A DNA stretch of 5,193 nucleotides, from the NCBI GenBank assembly GCA_028695865.1, contig JAQVID010000308.1:1-5193 (forward strand). Direction: 5' to 3'. Within the stretch, counting starts at the first letter, position 1; every line of letters begins with the position of its first letter. The stretch is from Thermoguttaceae bacterium. GTDB taxonomy: Bacteria; Planctomycetota; Planctomycetia; Pirellulales; Thermoguttaceae. Below are positions 1-4,607 of the stretch, one piece after another. Position numbers and translations under genes: made by a program. The notes below the pieces were generated by a model. That model saw nothing but the letters and a program-made list of their open reading frames with translations. It did not search any database and had not been told where the DNA came from.

Positions 1-896
1 TTAAAGCCGACGAAGGTCCTGCCGCGGAAATTCGCATACGATATCGAACAAGCGGTGATCCTCTTGTCTTCAAAGGCGGCGCGTACTCCGGTGCCATCAA
101 GGGGCAGGAACGCCAGGTCTTTGTGATGACACCAGATACAAGGCTTGAAATCGAAACGGTCGGTGCTGATTCCCGTGCAACGGTTACCGCGTCCGAAGGG
201 CTCCAGGCCATGTTTACCCAAGGTAAAATTATCGTTACGGCCCAACAGAAAAGCAATAGCGGTACTGCCGCCGCGACAGACCGGAAAAACATGCTGGGTG
301 AAATTGTTCTTACAAGCGGAGGCAATACGAAACGGGCAACAATTCTTTGCGCCCATGGAATCAGGCTTTTAAGTGCAGAACAGGCGGAACTTTCCGGGGG
401 GGCATATCTTTCCGGAGCCGACGATCGAACGGTTATGCCGGTTGTTCATTTTCGCGACGTGAATAGTTTTTGCACTTTCAAAATGCAAGAGCAACTCCAG
501 GGGCCGTATGCCGTCTTTTCTTTGATTCGCCCCCCGCAGCGGCATTACAAAACGGTGCCCGCCGCGTTGTTGAAACTCAAAAACAGGAAAGGCGATAGTG
601 AAACCATTGGTTCACTCATCAATTCAGCGACGGAGTTTTTTAAAGCCGGTTACGGAAAAGATTTATCCCGATTCAAATGGGACTATCCAACCAAAGGCTC
701 TTATCCCTATCAGATACTTAAGACAATGGAACTCCCACCCAATGGTATTCTAACACTTATTCCCAATGATCCAAAAGTTGAATTTGCGGCGCTGCTGCTG
801 GTTCCGGCAGACGATGAGGCATTTGTCCGGACACTGGTCAAAGCGCTAAACGGGCTGAACCATGACCCGTTTACCGCAAAGAGCGGTCTGTTTTGA
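1..896 (+). CDS. Hypothetical protein, 5'-truncated by the window edge
   Basis: The frame is open from base 3 to the TGA at 894-896, giving a C-terminal fragment of 297 residues. The GTG/ATG pair at 123-128 is internal: the frame is open upstream of it, the upstream residues look like normal coding sequence, and no Shine-Dalgarno precedes it. I do not recognise the family. The first ~120 residues alternate polar and hydrophobic positions in short runs, suggesting beta structure, and two similar GGAYSG / GGAYLSG segments lie about 100 residues apart. The last ~130 residues look more alpha/beta and include a segment FFKAGYGKDLSRFKWDYP. No transmembrane helix or catalytic signature is visible in this fragment, and any signal peptide would lie outside the window. 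It ends 26 nt before a strong terminator, so it is the last gene of its transcript. It could be an extracytoplasmic planctomycete protein, but nothing seen here proves that. Confidence 0.85.
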   Translation, partial: KADEGPAAEIRIRYRTSGDPLVFKGGAYSGAIKGQERQVFVMTPDTRLEIETVGADSRATVTASEGLQAMFTQGKIIVTAQQKSNSGTAAATDRKNMLGEIVLTSGGNTKRATILCAHGIRLLSAEQAELSGGAYLSGADDRTVMPVVHFRDVNSFCTFKMQEQLQGPYAVFSLIRPPQRHYKTVPAALLKLKNRKGDSETIGSLINSATEFFKAGYGKDLSRFKWDYPTKGSYPYQILKTMELPPNGILTLIPNDPKVEFAALLLVPADDEAFVRTLVKALNGLNHDPFTAKSGLF

Positions 897-922
897 GTGC
901 TTTTGACGGAATTATTGTCCGA

Positions 923-946
923 GCGGGAGAAAACTCCCGCTTTTTT
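923..946 (+). terminator. Intrinsic terminator of the upstream hypothetical gene
   Basis: A perfect 7-bp GC-rich stem, GCGGGAG (923-929) with CTCCCGC (934-940), closes an AAAA loop and is followed directly by six T (941-946). It lies 26 nt past the stop codon, which is a classic Rho-independent layout. A nearly identical hairpin follows DUF1559 gene A at 2413-2441, so the terminator is part of the duplicated intergenic module. Confidence 0.92.
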
Positions 947-1030
947 GGGATACTCATACAGTAATAAGCATTCAATAAGTCTTCGTTTTGCCCACAAAAA
1001 CAAATTTTTTGTACTTAACCTGCCTGCCCC

Positions 1031-1059
1031 TTGTTTTTTTTGCTCGTTTATGCTAATAT
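1031..1059 (+). promoter_or_regulatory. Sigma70-like promoter for DUF1559 gene A
   Basis: A -35-like TTGTTT (1031-1036) is separated by exactly 17 nt from a -10-like TAATAT (1054-1059). The dinucleotide TG at 1051-1052 makes this an extended -10. The paralogous region has TTGATT-N17-TAATAT at the equivalent place, also with TG, so the arrangement is conserved while surrounding bases differ. Transcription would start near 1066, giving a leader of about 120 nt. A conserved TTTTTTGTAC tract slightly upstream could act as an UP-like element. Planctomycete promoter consensus sequences are poorly defined, so this is a prediction from pattern and conservation. Confidence 0.6.
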
Positions 1060-1078
1060 CGTTATAGATCAGTGTTAG

Positions 1079-1104
1079 TCGGCAACCGGAACGGGATTTG
1101 CTGG
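1079..1104 (+). promoter_or_regulatory. Leader stem-loop 1, copy 1
   Basis: TCGGCAA (1079-1085) can pair with TTGCTGG (1098-1104), using two G-U wobbles. An inner CCG/CGG helix (1086-1088 with 1092-1094) closes a GAA loop, with a GAT bulge on the 3' side. In the paralogous leader (2597-2622) every stem base is the same, while the loop (TAAC) and the bulge (GT) differ. That is what conservation of a fold would give, although two copies are too few to be decisive. It would lie about 13 nt from the predicted transcript start. The function is unknown and I do not recognise a known riboswitch class. Confidence 0.5.
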
Positions 1105-1125
1105 AAACATGTTACATATTCGGTT

Positions 1126-1139
1126 TTATTAACCAATAA
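1126..1139 (+). promoter_or_regulatory. Leader stem-loop 2, AU-rich, copy 1
   Basis: TTATT (1126-1130) pairs with AATAA (1135-1139) around an AACC loop. The paralogous leader has a six-pair version at the same place (2644-2658) with a different loop, within a region that is otherwise well diverged. The stem is weak on its own, so the support comes mainly from its recurrence in both copies. Confidence 0.35.
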
Positions 1140-1155
1140 TACGAATGTGTGTTAG

Positions 1156-1165
1156 AAACGCGTTT
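1156..1165 (+). promoter_or_regulatory. 10-bp palindrome just upstream of the ribosome binding site, copy 1
   Basis: AAACGCGTTT is perfectly self-complementary and ends 6 nt before the Shine-Dalgarno. The identical palindrome stands at 2674-2683 in the other leader and marks the left end of the 77-nt identity. It could be a protein binding site on DNA. Alternatively the overlapping CGC-GTTT-GCG could form a small RNA hairpin next to the ribosome binding site. The role is unproven. Confidence 0.4.
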
Positions 1166-1171
1166 GCGACT

Positions 1172-1180
1172 AAAGGAGGT
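1172..1180 (+). promoter_or_regulatory. Perfect Shine-Dalgarno that fixes the start of DUF1559 gene A
   Basis: AAAGGAGGT is fully complementary to the usual 3' end of 16S rRNA. TTG (1180), ATG (1183) and ATG (1186) follow in the same frame. The TTG overlaps the Shine-Dalgarno, the first ATG is only 3 nt past GGAGG, and the ATG at 1186 is 6 nt past it, so 1186 is the best start. The same arrangement is repeated for gene B. Confidence 0.85.
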
Positions 1181-1185
1181 TGATG

Positions 1186-2397
1186 ATGAGAAATCTTTTT
1201 GTTAAGCAAAGGGGAAAGGGGAGTGTCCGCTCTTTGGGGTATTCTTTCAAGACCCGTGCTTTCACTCTTGTGGAACTTTTGGTTGTTATCGCGATCATTG
1301 GTATTTTGATCGCATTGCTTTTACCGGCGGTTCAGGCGGCTCGTGAAGCGGCCCGACGCATGGAATGTACGAATAAACTTAAACAAATCGGGTTGTCGCA
1401 GCAGAATTTTCACGACGTCCACGGTTATTTACCCAATCGTATTATTCAGCACTGTTACGGCTTCGAAAAGTGGTACAACTGGAACTCGGGTTACAACTGC
1501 TATCAGGGTACGCTCTATGGTTGGCTTGTTCCTTCGCTTCCGTTCATTGAACGATCAGCGGTTTATGACGCTGTATTCACACGGCTTGAACAGGCAAAAG
1601 CAGACACAGCGGTTAGTCCTTACTCGACGACAGGCACTACTGCGGATTGCCCGTTTACCCAAGGAATTGACGCGCTATGGTGTCCTTCAGACCCGGAAGG
1701 CCGGGTCGATGCCGGGTTCTGCCCCACAAGTTACCGCGGAAATGTGGGCGACATGATTTTTCCCACCAGCCAAGGTCCGCTGAATCCACGCGGTGTATAT
1801 CAATCGGGCTTGGGAAATAATATTGTCAACTTTGCCAAAATTGTGGACGGAACAAGTAATACAATCATGGCCAGTGAAGGAACCATTATTCGGGTGAACA
1901 ATATCAATGGTGTGGGAGTGAAGAATCCTTACCGGGGAGGACTGGCTCCCGCGTCAAGCCTGAATACCGGTTCGAACGCGTCGCTCTGTATTGCCGCTGG
2001 AAAGGCCGATCCCACTGATACCAACTTGATAGAAGCACCATTCATTATTTCCGGTAACACGCGTCAGCCTGGATTTCTTTATGCAAGTGGGCACAACCAA
2101 ACAATTTTCGAGACCTGTGTTGCGCCCAATACGCCGTTTTGCAGCGGGACCCAATGGCCGGACGATAACCTTTGTATGGGGACGGCGAGCAGTTATCATC
2201 GGGGCGGGGTCAACGCGGTTTATGTGGACGGGTCGGTTCATTTTATTTCCGACACGATCAACGCGGGTGACCCGTCAGCCAATGTCAATTCGAAAACCGG
2301 GTTGACGGGCAACCAGTACACATATATTGGTGAATCCCTTTGGGGGATTTGGGGAGCTCTCGGTTCTATTTGCGGCGGTGAATCGGTTACGCTCTAG
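1186..2397 (+). CDS. DUF1559 family prepilin-like protein A
   Basis: A 403-residue protein, a usual length for planctomycete DUF1559 proteins. Residues 1-25 form a basic leader. The prepilin junction is A25|FTLVE, with E30 as the conserved Glu at mature position 5, followed by a hydrophobic helix (about 29-46) and the PAVQAAREAARRM signature (47-59). Family motifs are CPSD in the middle, DGTSNT (D221-T226) and H-X9-DG (H338, D348, G349). The residue before the cleavage point is Ala, where Gly is usual. It has 11 cysteines, which could form disulfides after export, and about 55 residues beyond the H-X9-DG motif. Expected processing is by a prepilin peptidase with display as a pseudopilin-like envelope protein; the biological function of the family is not well established. 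It has its own promoter and terminator, so it is probably monocistronic. It is paralogous to the next gene, nearly identical in the first 59 residues (only Y19 versus H) and divergent afterwards. Confidence 0.95.
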   Translation: MRNLFVKQRGKGSVRSLGYSFKTRAFTLVELLVVIAIIGILIALLLPAVQAAREAARRMECTNKLKQIGLSQQNFHDVHGYLPNRIIQHCYGFEKWYNWNSGYNCYQGTLYGWLVPSLPFIERSAVYDAVFTRLEQAKADTAVSPYSTTGTTADCPFTQGIDALWCPSDPEGRVDAGFCPTSYRGNVGDMIFPTSQGPLNPRGVYQSGLGNNIVNFAKIVDGTSNTIMASEGTIIRVNNINGVGVKNPYRGGLAPASSLNTGSNASLCIAAGKADPTDTNLIEAPFIISGNTRQPGFLYASGHNQTIFETCVAPNTPFCSGTQWPDDNLCMGTASSYHRGGVNAVYVDGSVHFISDTINAGDPSANVNSKTGLTGNQYTYIGESLWGIWGALGSICGGESVTL

Positions 2398-2412
2398 AGA
2401 GCCCATTTTTTG

Positions 2413-2441
2413 AAAGCGGGAGAAAAGCTCCCGCTTTTTTT
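2413..2441 (+). terminator. Intrinsic terminator of DUF1559 gene A
   Basis: GCGGGAG (2416-2422) pairs with CTCCCGC (2428-2434) around a 5-nt loop. Flanking AAA (2413-2415) can extend the pairing into the T run at 2435-2441. It begins 15 nt after the stop codon at 2395-2397 and has the same stem as the terminator at 923-946. Confidence 0.92.
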
Positions 2442-2474
2442 GGGAATACTCAAACAAGAATAAGTATTCAACAA

Positions 2475-2507
2475 GCATTCTATTCGCATTCTATTCGCAT
2501 TCTATTT
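2475..2507 (+). repeat. 11-bp tandem repeat, three units
   Basis: GCATTCTATTC occurs at 2475-2485 and 2486-2496, and with one change (final T) at 2497-2507. Copy 1 of the module has only a single related GCATTCAATA segment near 968. This looks like local slippage expansion in the spacer between terminator and promoter. Two extra units account for most of the length difference between the spacers. Confidence 0.9.
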
Positions 2508-2548
2508 GCCTGCAAAAAAATCTTTTTGTACATATCCTGCTTGTCCAC

Positions 2549-2577
2549 TTGATTTTTCTGTCTGTTTGTGCTAATAT
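2549..2577 (+). promoter_or_regulatory. Sigma70-like promoter for DUF1559 gene B and the lipoprotein
   Basis: TTGATT (2549-2554), a 17-nt spacer and TAATAT (2572-2577), with TG at 2569-2570 as an extended -10. The hexamer positions and spacing match the promoter of gene A exactly, and the -35 here is closer to the TTGACA consensus. Transcription would start near 2584. It probably drives both gene B and the lipoprotein gene 14 nt after it. Confidence 0.62.
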
Positions 2578-2596
2578 CATTATTAATGAGTGGTAG

Positions 2597-2622
2597 TCGG
2601 CAACCGTAACCGGGTTTGCTGG
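2597..2622 (+). promoter_or_regulatory. Leader stem-loop 1, copy 2
   Basis: TCGGCAA (2597-2603) pairs with TTGCTGG (2616-2622), and an inner CCG (2604-2606) pairs with CGG (2611-2613) around a TAAC loop, leaving a GT bulge. The stem bases are the same as at 1079-1104 and the changes fall in loop and bulge. Function unknown. Confidence 0.5.
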
Positions 2623-2643
2623 AAATACATGACATACTATGTC

Positions 2644-2658
2644 TTATTGAGTCAATAA
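2644..2658 (+). promoter_or_regulatory. Leader stem-loop 2, AU-rich, copy 2
   Basis: TTATTG (2644-2649) pairs with CAATAA (2653-2658) around AGT. It is the counterpart of the five-pair stem at 1126-1139, here with one extra G-C pair and a shorter loop. The prediction is modest because the stem is short. Confidence 0.37.
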
Positions 2659-2673
2659 CGCACATTTGTACTA

Positions 2674-2683
2674 AAACGCGTTT
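2674..2683 (+). promoter_or_regulatory. 10-bp palindrome just upstream of the ribosome binding site, copy 2
   Basis: A second perfect AAACGCGTTT at the same distance from the Shine-Dalgarno as in copy 1. It is the first element of the 77-nt stretch identical between the leaders, after a diverged segment. This suggests an operator or RNA element rather than chance. Confidence 0.4.
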
Positions 2684-2689
2684 GCGACT

Positions 2690-2698
2690 AAAGGAGGT
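2690..2698 (+). promoter_or_regulatory. Perfect Shine-Dalgarno that fixes the start of DUF1559 gene B
   Basis: AAAGGAGGT, followed by in-frame TTG (2698), ATG (2701) and ATG (2704). By spacing, the ATG at 2704 (6 nt after GGAGG) is the best start, as for gene A. CTCCTT at 2748-2753, inside the coding region, is complementary to AAGGAG at 2691-2696 and could in principle mask it. Confidence 0.85.
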
Positions 2699-2703
2699 TG
2701 ATG

Positions 2704-3873
2704 ATGAGAAATCTTTTTGTTAAGCAAAGGGGAAAGGGGAGTGTCCGCTCCTTGGGTCATTCTTTCAAGACCCGCGCTTTTACTCTTGTGGAACTTTTGG
2801 TCGTGATTGCGATCATCGGAATTTTGATCGCGCTGCTTTTACCGGCGGTTCAGGCGGCTCGCGAAGCGGCACGACGCATGCAGTGCACGAACAATCTCAA
2901 ACAACTCGGTTTGGGAATGCACAACTATCATGACGTGTATAACTGTTTTCCCCGGGGGATTACACTTGCCAGTCAAAGAGGTACGGCGACGTGGGGAGAT
3001 ACAAACAAAAGTTGGAACTGGCGTGTGACGGTCCTTCCCTTTATTGAACAGCAGGCTCTTTATTCGAGTCTGGATTTTAACAGTACGTTTCGGGCGCAAA
3101 ATATCTCAGCCGCGGCGCGAAATTCGGTATTATATAACAAAGTGATCAACGCTTTTGTTTGTCCGTCCAATCCATCGGAACCGCTTTCTGACAGGGTGGG
3201 GTTTCAGCCTTCAGTTACGTCAACCATGATGAATGTGGGGGGGGACGGTGTCAGTATGCTCATGGTTGCCGATTACGTTGGTATTTCCGGAGCTTATCTT
3301 GACCCTGTCCCGGGCGATCCGGCCGCGACGACGAATGGCCGTGACGACGTCTTGTATTTGAGCAACAGCAATTATTATTACGCGGATTCCGGTATGCTTC
3401 TGCTTAACGAGTCGAGTTCGGTTGCCACCGTGCTTGATGGAACGAGTAATACGCTCATGATCGGTGAGCAGTCGGGCGAGTTGCAGTATGGCGGCAGAAT
3501 TGTCCGCATTGCGTGCAATTCGCAGGGAGCCTGGTACGGCGGGCATTTCGATTCGCCCAGTGGTCCTTCCATGGAGGGCGCCCCGATGCGTCGTGAACTT
3601 ACCGTGAGAAAACTGAATGAGTATTACAGTCCCAAAAAAATGAATTGTTATTCCGGTGGGTTGGCGGTTGTTCGAACGCCAATCAACCCGGGTACTATTG
3701 CCAATAACTGTACCGGTATAAACGGAACCGCCGTTCCGATTCATTCGCAGCATTCGGGCGGAGCCAATCTCCTTTTGGGTGATGGTTCGGTGAAATTCCT
3801 GTCGGCCACGCTTGATTTTTATGTTCTTCGGCTTATGTGCAGTGGAAACGAAGGCGGAACCGCGTCACTTTAA
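2704..3873 (+). CDS. DUF1559 family prepilin-like protein B
   Basis: A 389-residue paralogue of protein A. It has the same basic 25-residue leader, A25|FTLVE junction with E30, hydrophobic helix and PAVQAAREAARRM segment, then the family-typical M-Q-CTNNLKQLG continuation, which is closer to the usual family sequence than protein A. Further motifs are VLPFIEQQ, CPSN, DGTSNT (starting D245), the following LMIGEQSG and H-X9-DG (H350, D360, G361). The end is short after H-X9-DG, at 28 residues, which is usual; protein A has a longer tail. Seven cysteines are present. The protein is probably processed by a prepilin peptidase and exposed at the envelope. The family's exact role is not established. 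The stop at 3871-3873 is 14 nt before the lipoprotein start with no terminator between, so the two are likely co-transcribed. Confidence 0.95.
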   Translation: MRNLFVKQRGKGSVRSLGHSFKTRAFTLVELLVVIAIIGILIALLLPAVQAAREAARRMQCTNNLKQLGLGMHNYHDVYNCFPRGITLASQRGTATWGDTNKSWNWRVTVLPFIEQQALYSSLDFNSTFRAQNISAAARNSVLYNKVINAFVCPSNPSEPLSDRVGFQPSVTSTMMNVGGDGVSMLMVADYVGISGAYLDPVPGDPAATTNGRDDVLYLSNSNYYYADSGMLLLNESSSVATVLDGTSNTLMIGEQSGELQYGGRIVRIACNSQGAWYGGHFDSPSGPSMEGAPMRRELTVRKLNEYYSPKKMNCYSGGLAVVRTPINPGTIANNCTGINGTAVPIHSQHSGGANLLLGDGSVKFLSATLDFYVLRLMCSGNEGGTASL

Positions 3874-3887
3874 ACGCAAGGGATACC

Positions 3888-4295
3888 ATGTATAAAAAAA
3901 CAAGGATTATGTTCGTTTCAGTGTTCTGTTTGGCGATGTTATTGGCAGTTGTGCCCGGCTGCGGACCGAAAGCTCCCGCAACGGGAAAAGTGTCCGGCAA
4001 AGTCACGCTCAAAGGTGCTCCTGTGACGACTGGATCAATTTCGCTTTATTCGCTTGCAAAGGGAACCGGGGCGTCGTCGGAGTTCGACGCTCAGGGAAAT
4101 TTCAAAATGGACAAGGTACCGCTTGGCAAATATGCCGTGGCCGTTGAGCCTCCCATTCCCGAGATCGTCGTCGGTGGTCCTCCGAAAAAGATTGAGGGAA
4201 TCAAGGTTCCCGACAAGTATGCCGATGCCGCGACCAGCGGTCTTTCTGTTGAAGTCAAGGAAGGCGATAATCGTCTTGATCTTGAGCTGAAGTAG
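3888..4295 (+). CDS. Small lipoprotein with a carboxypeptidase-regulatory-like (Ig/transthyretin-type) beta domain
   Basis: A 135-residue protein. The ATG at 3888 is chosen because AAGGGA (3878-3883) stands 4 nt before it and because it gives a proper signal peptide: a short basic start (YKKTR), a hydrophobic core and a lipobox VPG-C25. Starting at 3837 instead would overlap gene B and put an Arg-rich stretch ahead of the signal. After a short linker, GKVSGKVTLKGAPVTTGSISLY and the later VPLGKYAVAVEPP resemble the beta strands of carboxypeptidase-regulatory-like domains. The closing PDKYADAATSGLSVEVKEG and the hydrophobic end are typical of small planctomycete lipoproteins found beside DUF1559 genes. 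No catalytic residues are expected. It would be lipidated and membrane anchored, facing the periplasm or the surface. The short gap to gene B suggests a functional partnership, for example in assembly or anchoring of protein B, but this is inference from position alone. Confidence 0.9.
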   Translation: MYKKTRIMFVSVFCLAMLLAVVPGCGPKAPATGKVSGKVTLKGAPVTTGSISLYSLAKGTGASSEFDAQGNFKMDKVPLGKYAVAVEPPIPEIVVGGPPKKIEGIKVPDKYADAATSGLSVEVKEGDNRLDLELK

Positions 4296-4320
4296 AAATA
4301 CGCTCCCCGCGCTGCTTTCC

Positions 4321-4361
4321 GGCACGGCCTGCTGCGTCAGCAGTCTGTGCCAAACCTTTTT
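4321..4361 (+). terminator. Likely terminator of the DUF1559 B-lipoprotein operon
   Basis: GGCAC (4321-4325) pairs with GTGCC (4347-4351), and the inner CTGCTG (4329-4334) pairs with CAGCAG (4338-4343) around CGT. The two helices are separated by a symmetric internal loop (GGC opposite TCT). A T5 run (4357-4361) follows after AAACC. The hairpin is strong, but the T run is short and displaced by five bases, so termination may be partial. It starts 26 nt after the lipoprotein stop. Confidence 0.65.
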
Positions 4362-4450
4362 ACTACCGATTCTTCATTTTTCGGTAACTCGCTCCCCGTT
4401 TACCTTCGGAAAACGGGGGGACTTCTGGCCGCACAACACGAAAAATCAGA
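4351..4450 (+). repeat. 100-bp direct repeat, unit 1
   Basis: It matches 4451-4550 at an offset of exactly 100 nt. The first 95 bases differ at only four positions (4377, 4379, 4380 and 4391). The unit holds a TACCGA (4364-4369)/TCGGTA (4381-4386) inverted repeat and a strong stem, CTCCCCGTTT (4392-4401) with AAACGGGGGG (4411-4420), around ACCTTCGGA. It overlaps the end of the operon terminator. No open reading frame of interest lies in it. It may be an intergenic repeat family of the REP/MITE kind or a structured RNA; the sequence alone does not decide. Confidence 0.9.
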
Positions 4451-4561
4451 CAAACCTTTTTACTACCGATTCTTCAATAGTCGGTAACTCACTCCCCGTT
4501 TACCTTCGGAAAACGGGGGGACTTCTGGCCGCACAACACGAAAAACAACACGACAAATCAG
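4451..4561 (+). repeat. 100-bp direct repeat, unit 2, with a 12-nt tail insertion
   Basis: The second unit carries the same elements: TACCGA (4464-4469)/TCGGTA (4481-4486) and the strong stem 4492-4501 with 4511-4520. Three of the four differences from unit 1 fall in the loop of the first inverted repeat, and neither stem is broken. Near its end the segment ACAACACGA is repeated, so the shared AAATCAG end is reached 112 rather than 100 nt after that of unit 1. The unit lies between convergent genes. The remaining 4562-4607 shows only an AATCAG/CTGATT inverted repeat with a long loop. Confidence 0.88.
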
Positions 4562-4607
4562 GTACATGTGGTATGCGATCTGATTGTGCGTGCCGCTTAT
4601 CTGTAGA

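Larger units (their letters stand above)
923..1370 (+). repeat. Duplicated control-plus-prepilin-head module, copy 1
   Basis: This stretch is related to 2416-2888. It holds, in order, the upstream gene's terminator, a spacer, a sigma70-like promoter, a leader with two candidate stem-loops, an AAACGCGTTT palindrome, the ribosome binding site and the codons for about the first 60 residues of the DUF1559 protein. From the promoter onward the two copies are in register at an offset of 1518 nt. At the terminator the offset is 1493, so copy 2 has 25 more bases in the spacer. Positions 1156-1232 are identical to 2674-2750, a 77-nt perfect match. Beyond the prepilin head the two genes differ extensively. 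No long stretch of this module lacks an assigned element except the diverged spacer at 947-1030. Confidence 0.88.
2416..2888 (+). repeat. Duplicated control-plus-prepilin-head module, copy 2
   Basis: The second copy of the module at 923-1370, with the same order of terminator, spacer, promoter, two leader stem-loops, palindrome, ribosome binding site and prepilin head. The gene-free part, 2398-2703, is accounted for by these elements. Its spacer is 25 nt longer than copy 1, of which 22 nt are explained by a triplicated 11-mer at 2475-2507. Within the head, the part coding the hydrophobic helix differs from copy 1 at many third codon positions without changing the protein, whereas 2674-2750 is identical to copy 1. 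Confidence 0.88.

Noticed and set aside
123..128. GTG/ATG as the start of the first gene
   Set aside because: The frame is open to the left edge with plausible coding sequence and there is no ribosome binding site before it, so the gene is 5'-truncated by the window.
1086..1103. Sigma54-like -24/-12 match in leader copy 1 (GG-N10-GC with TTTGCT)
   Set aside because: The paralogous leader has GT instead of the invariant GG at the -24 element. A conserved sigma70-like promoter with 17-nt spacing lies just upstream, and the bases concerned are better explained by the stem-loop at 1079-1104. It remains a weak alternative.
3220..3753. Open frame of 177 codons on the minus strand inside DUF1559 gene B
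   Set aside because: It is fully antisense to a well-supported gene, has no recognisable motif or ribosome binding site, and reads as a composition shadow.
4351..4561. CRISPR array or integron attC sites
   Set aside because: There are only two long units that are nearly identical throughout, with no short repeat/variable spacer pattern, no cas genes and no integron core sites.
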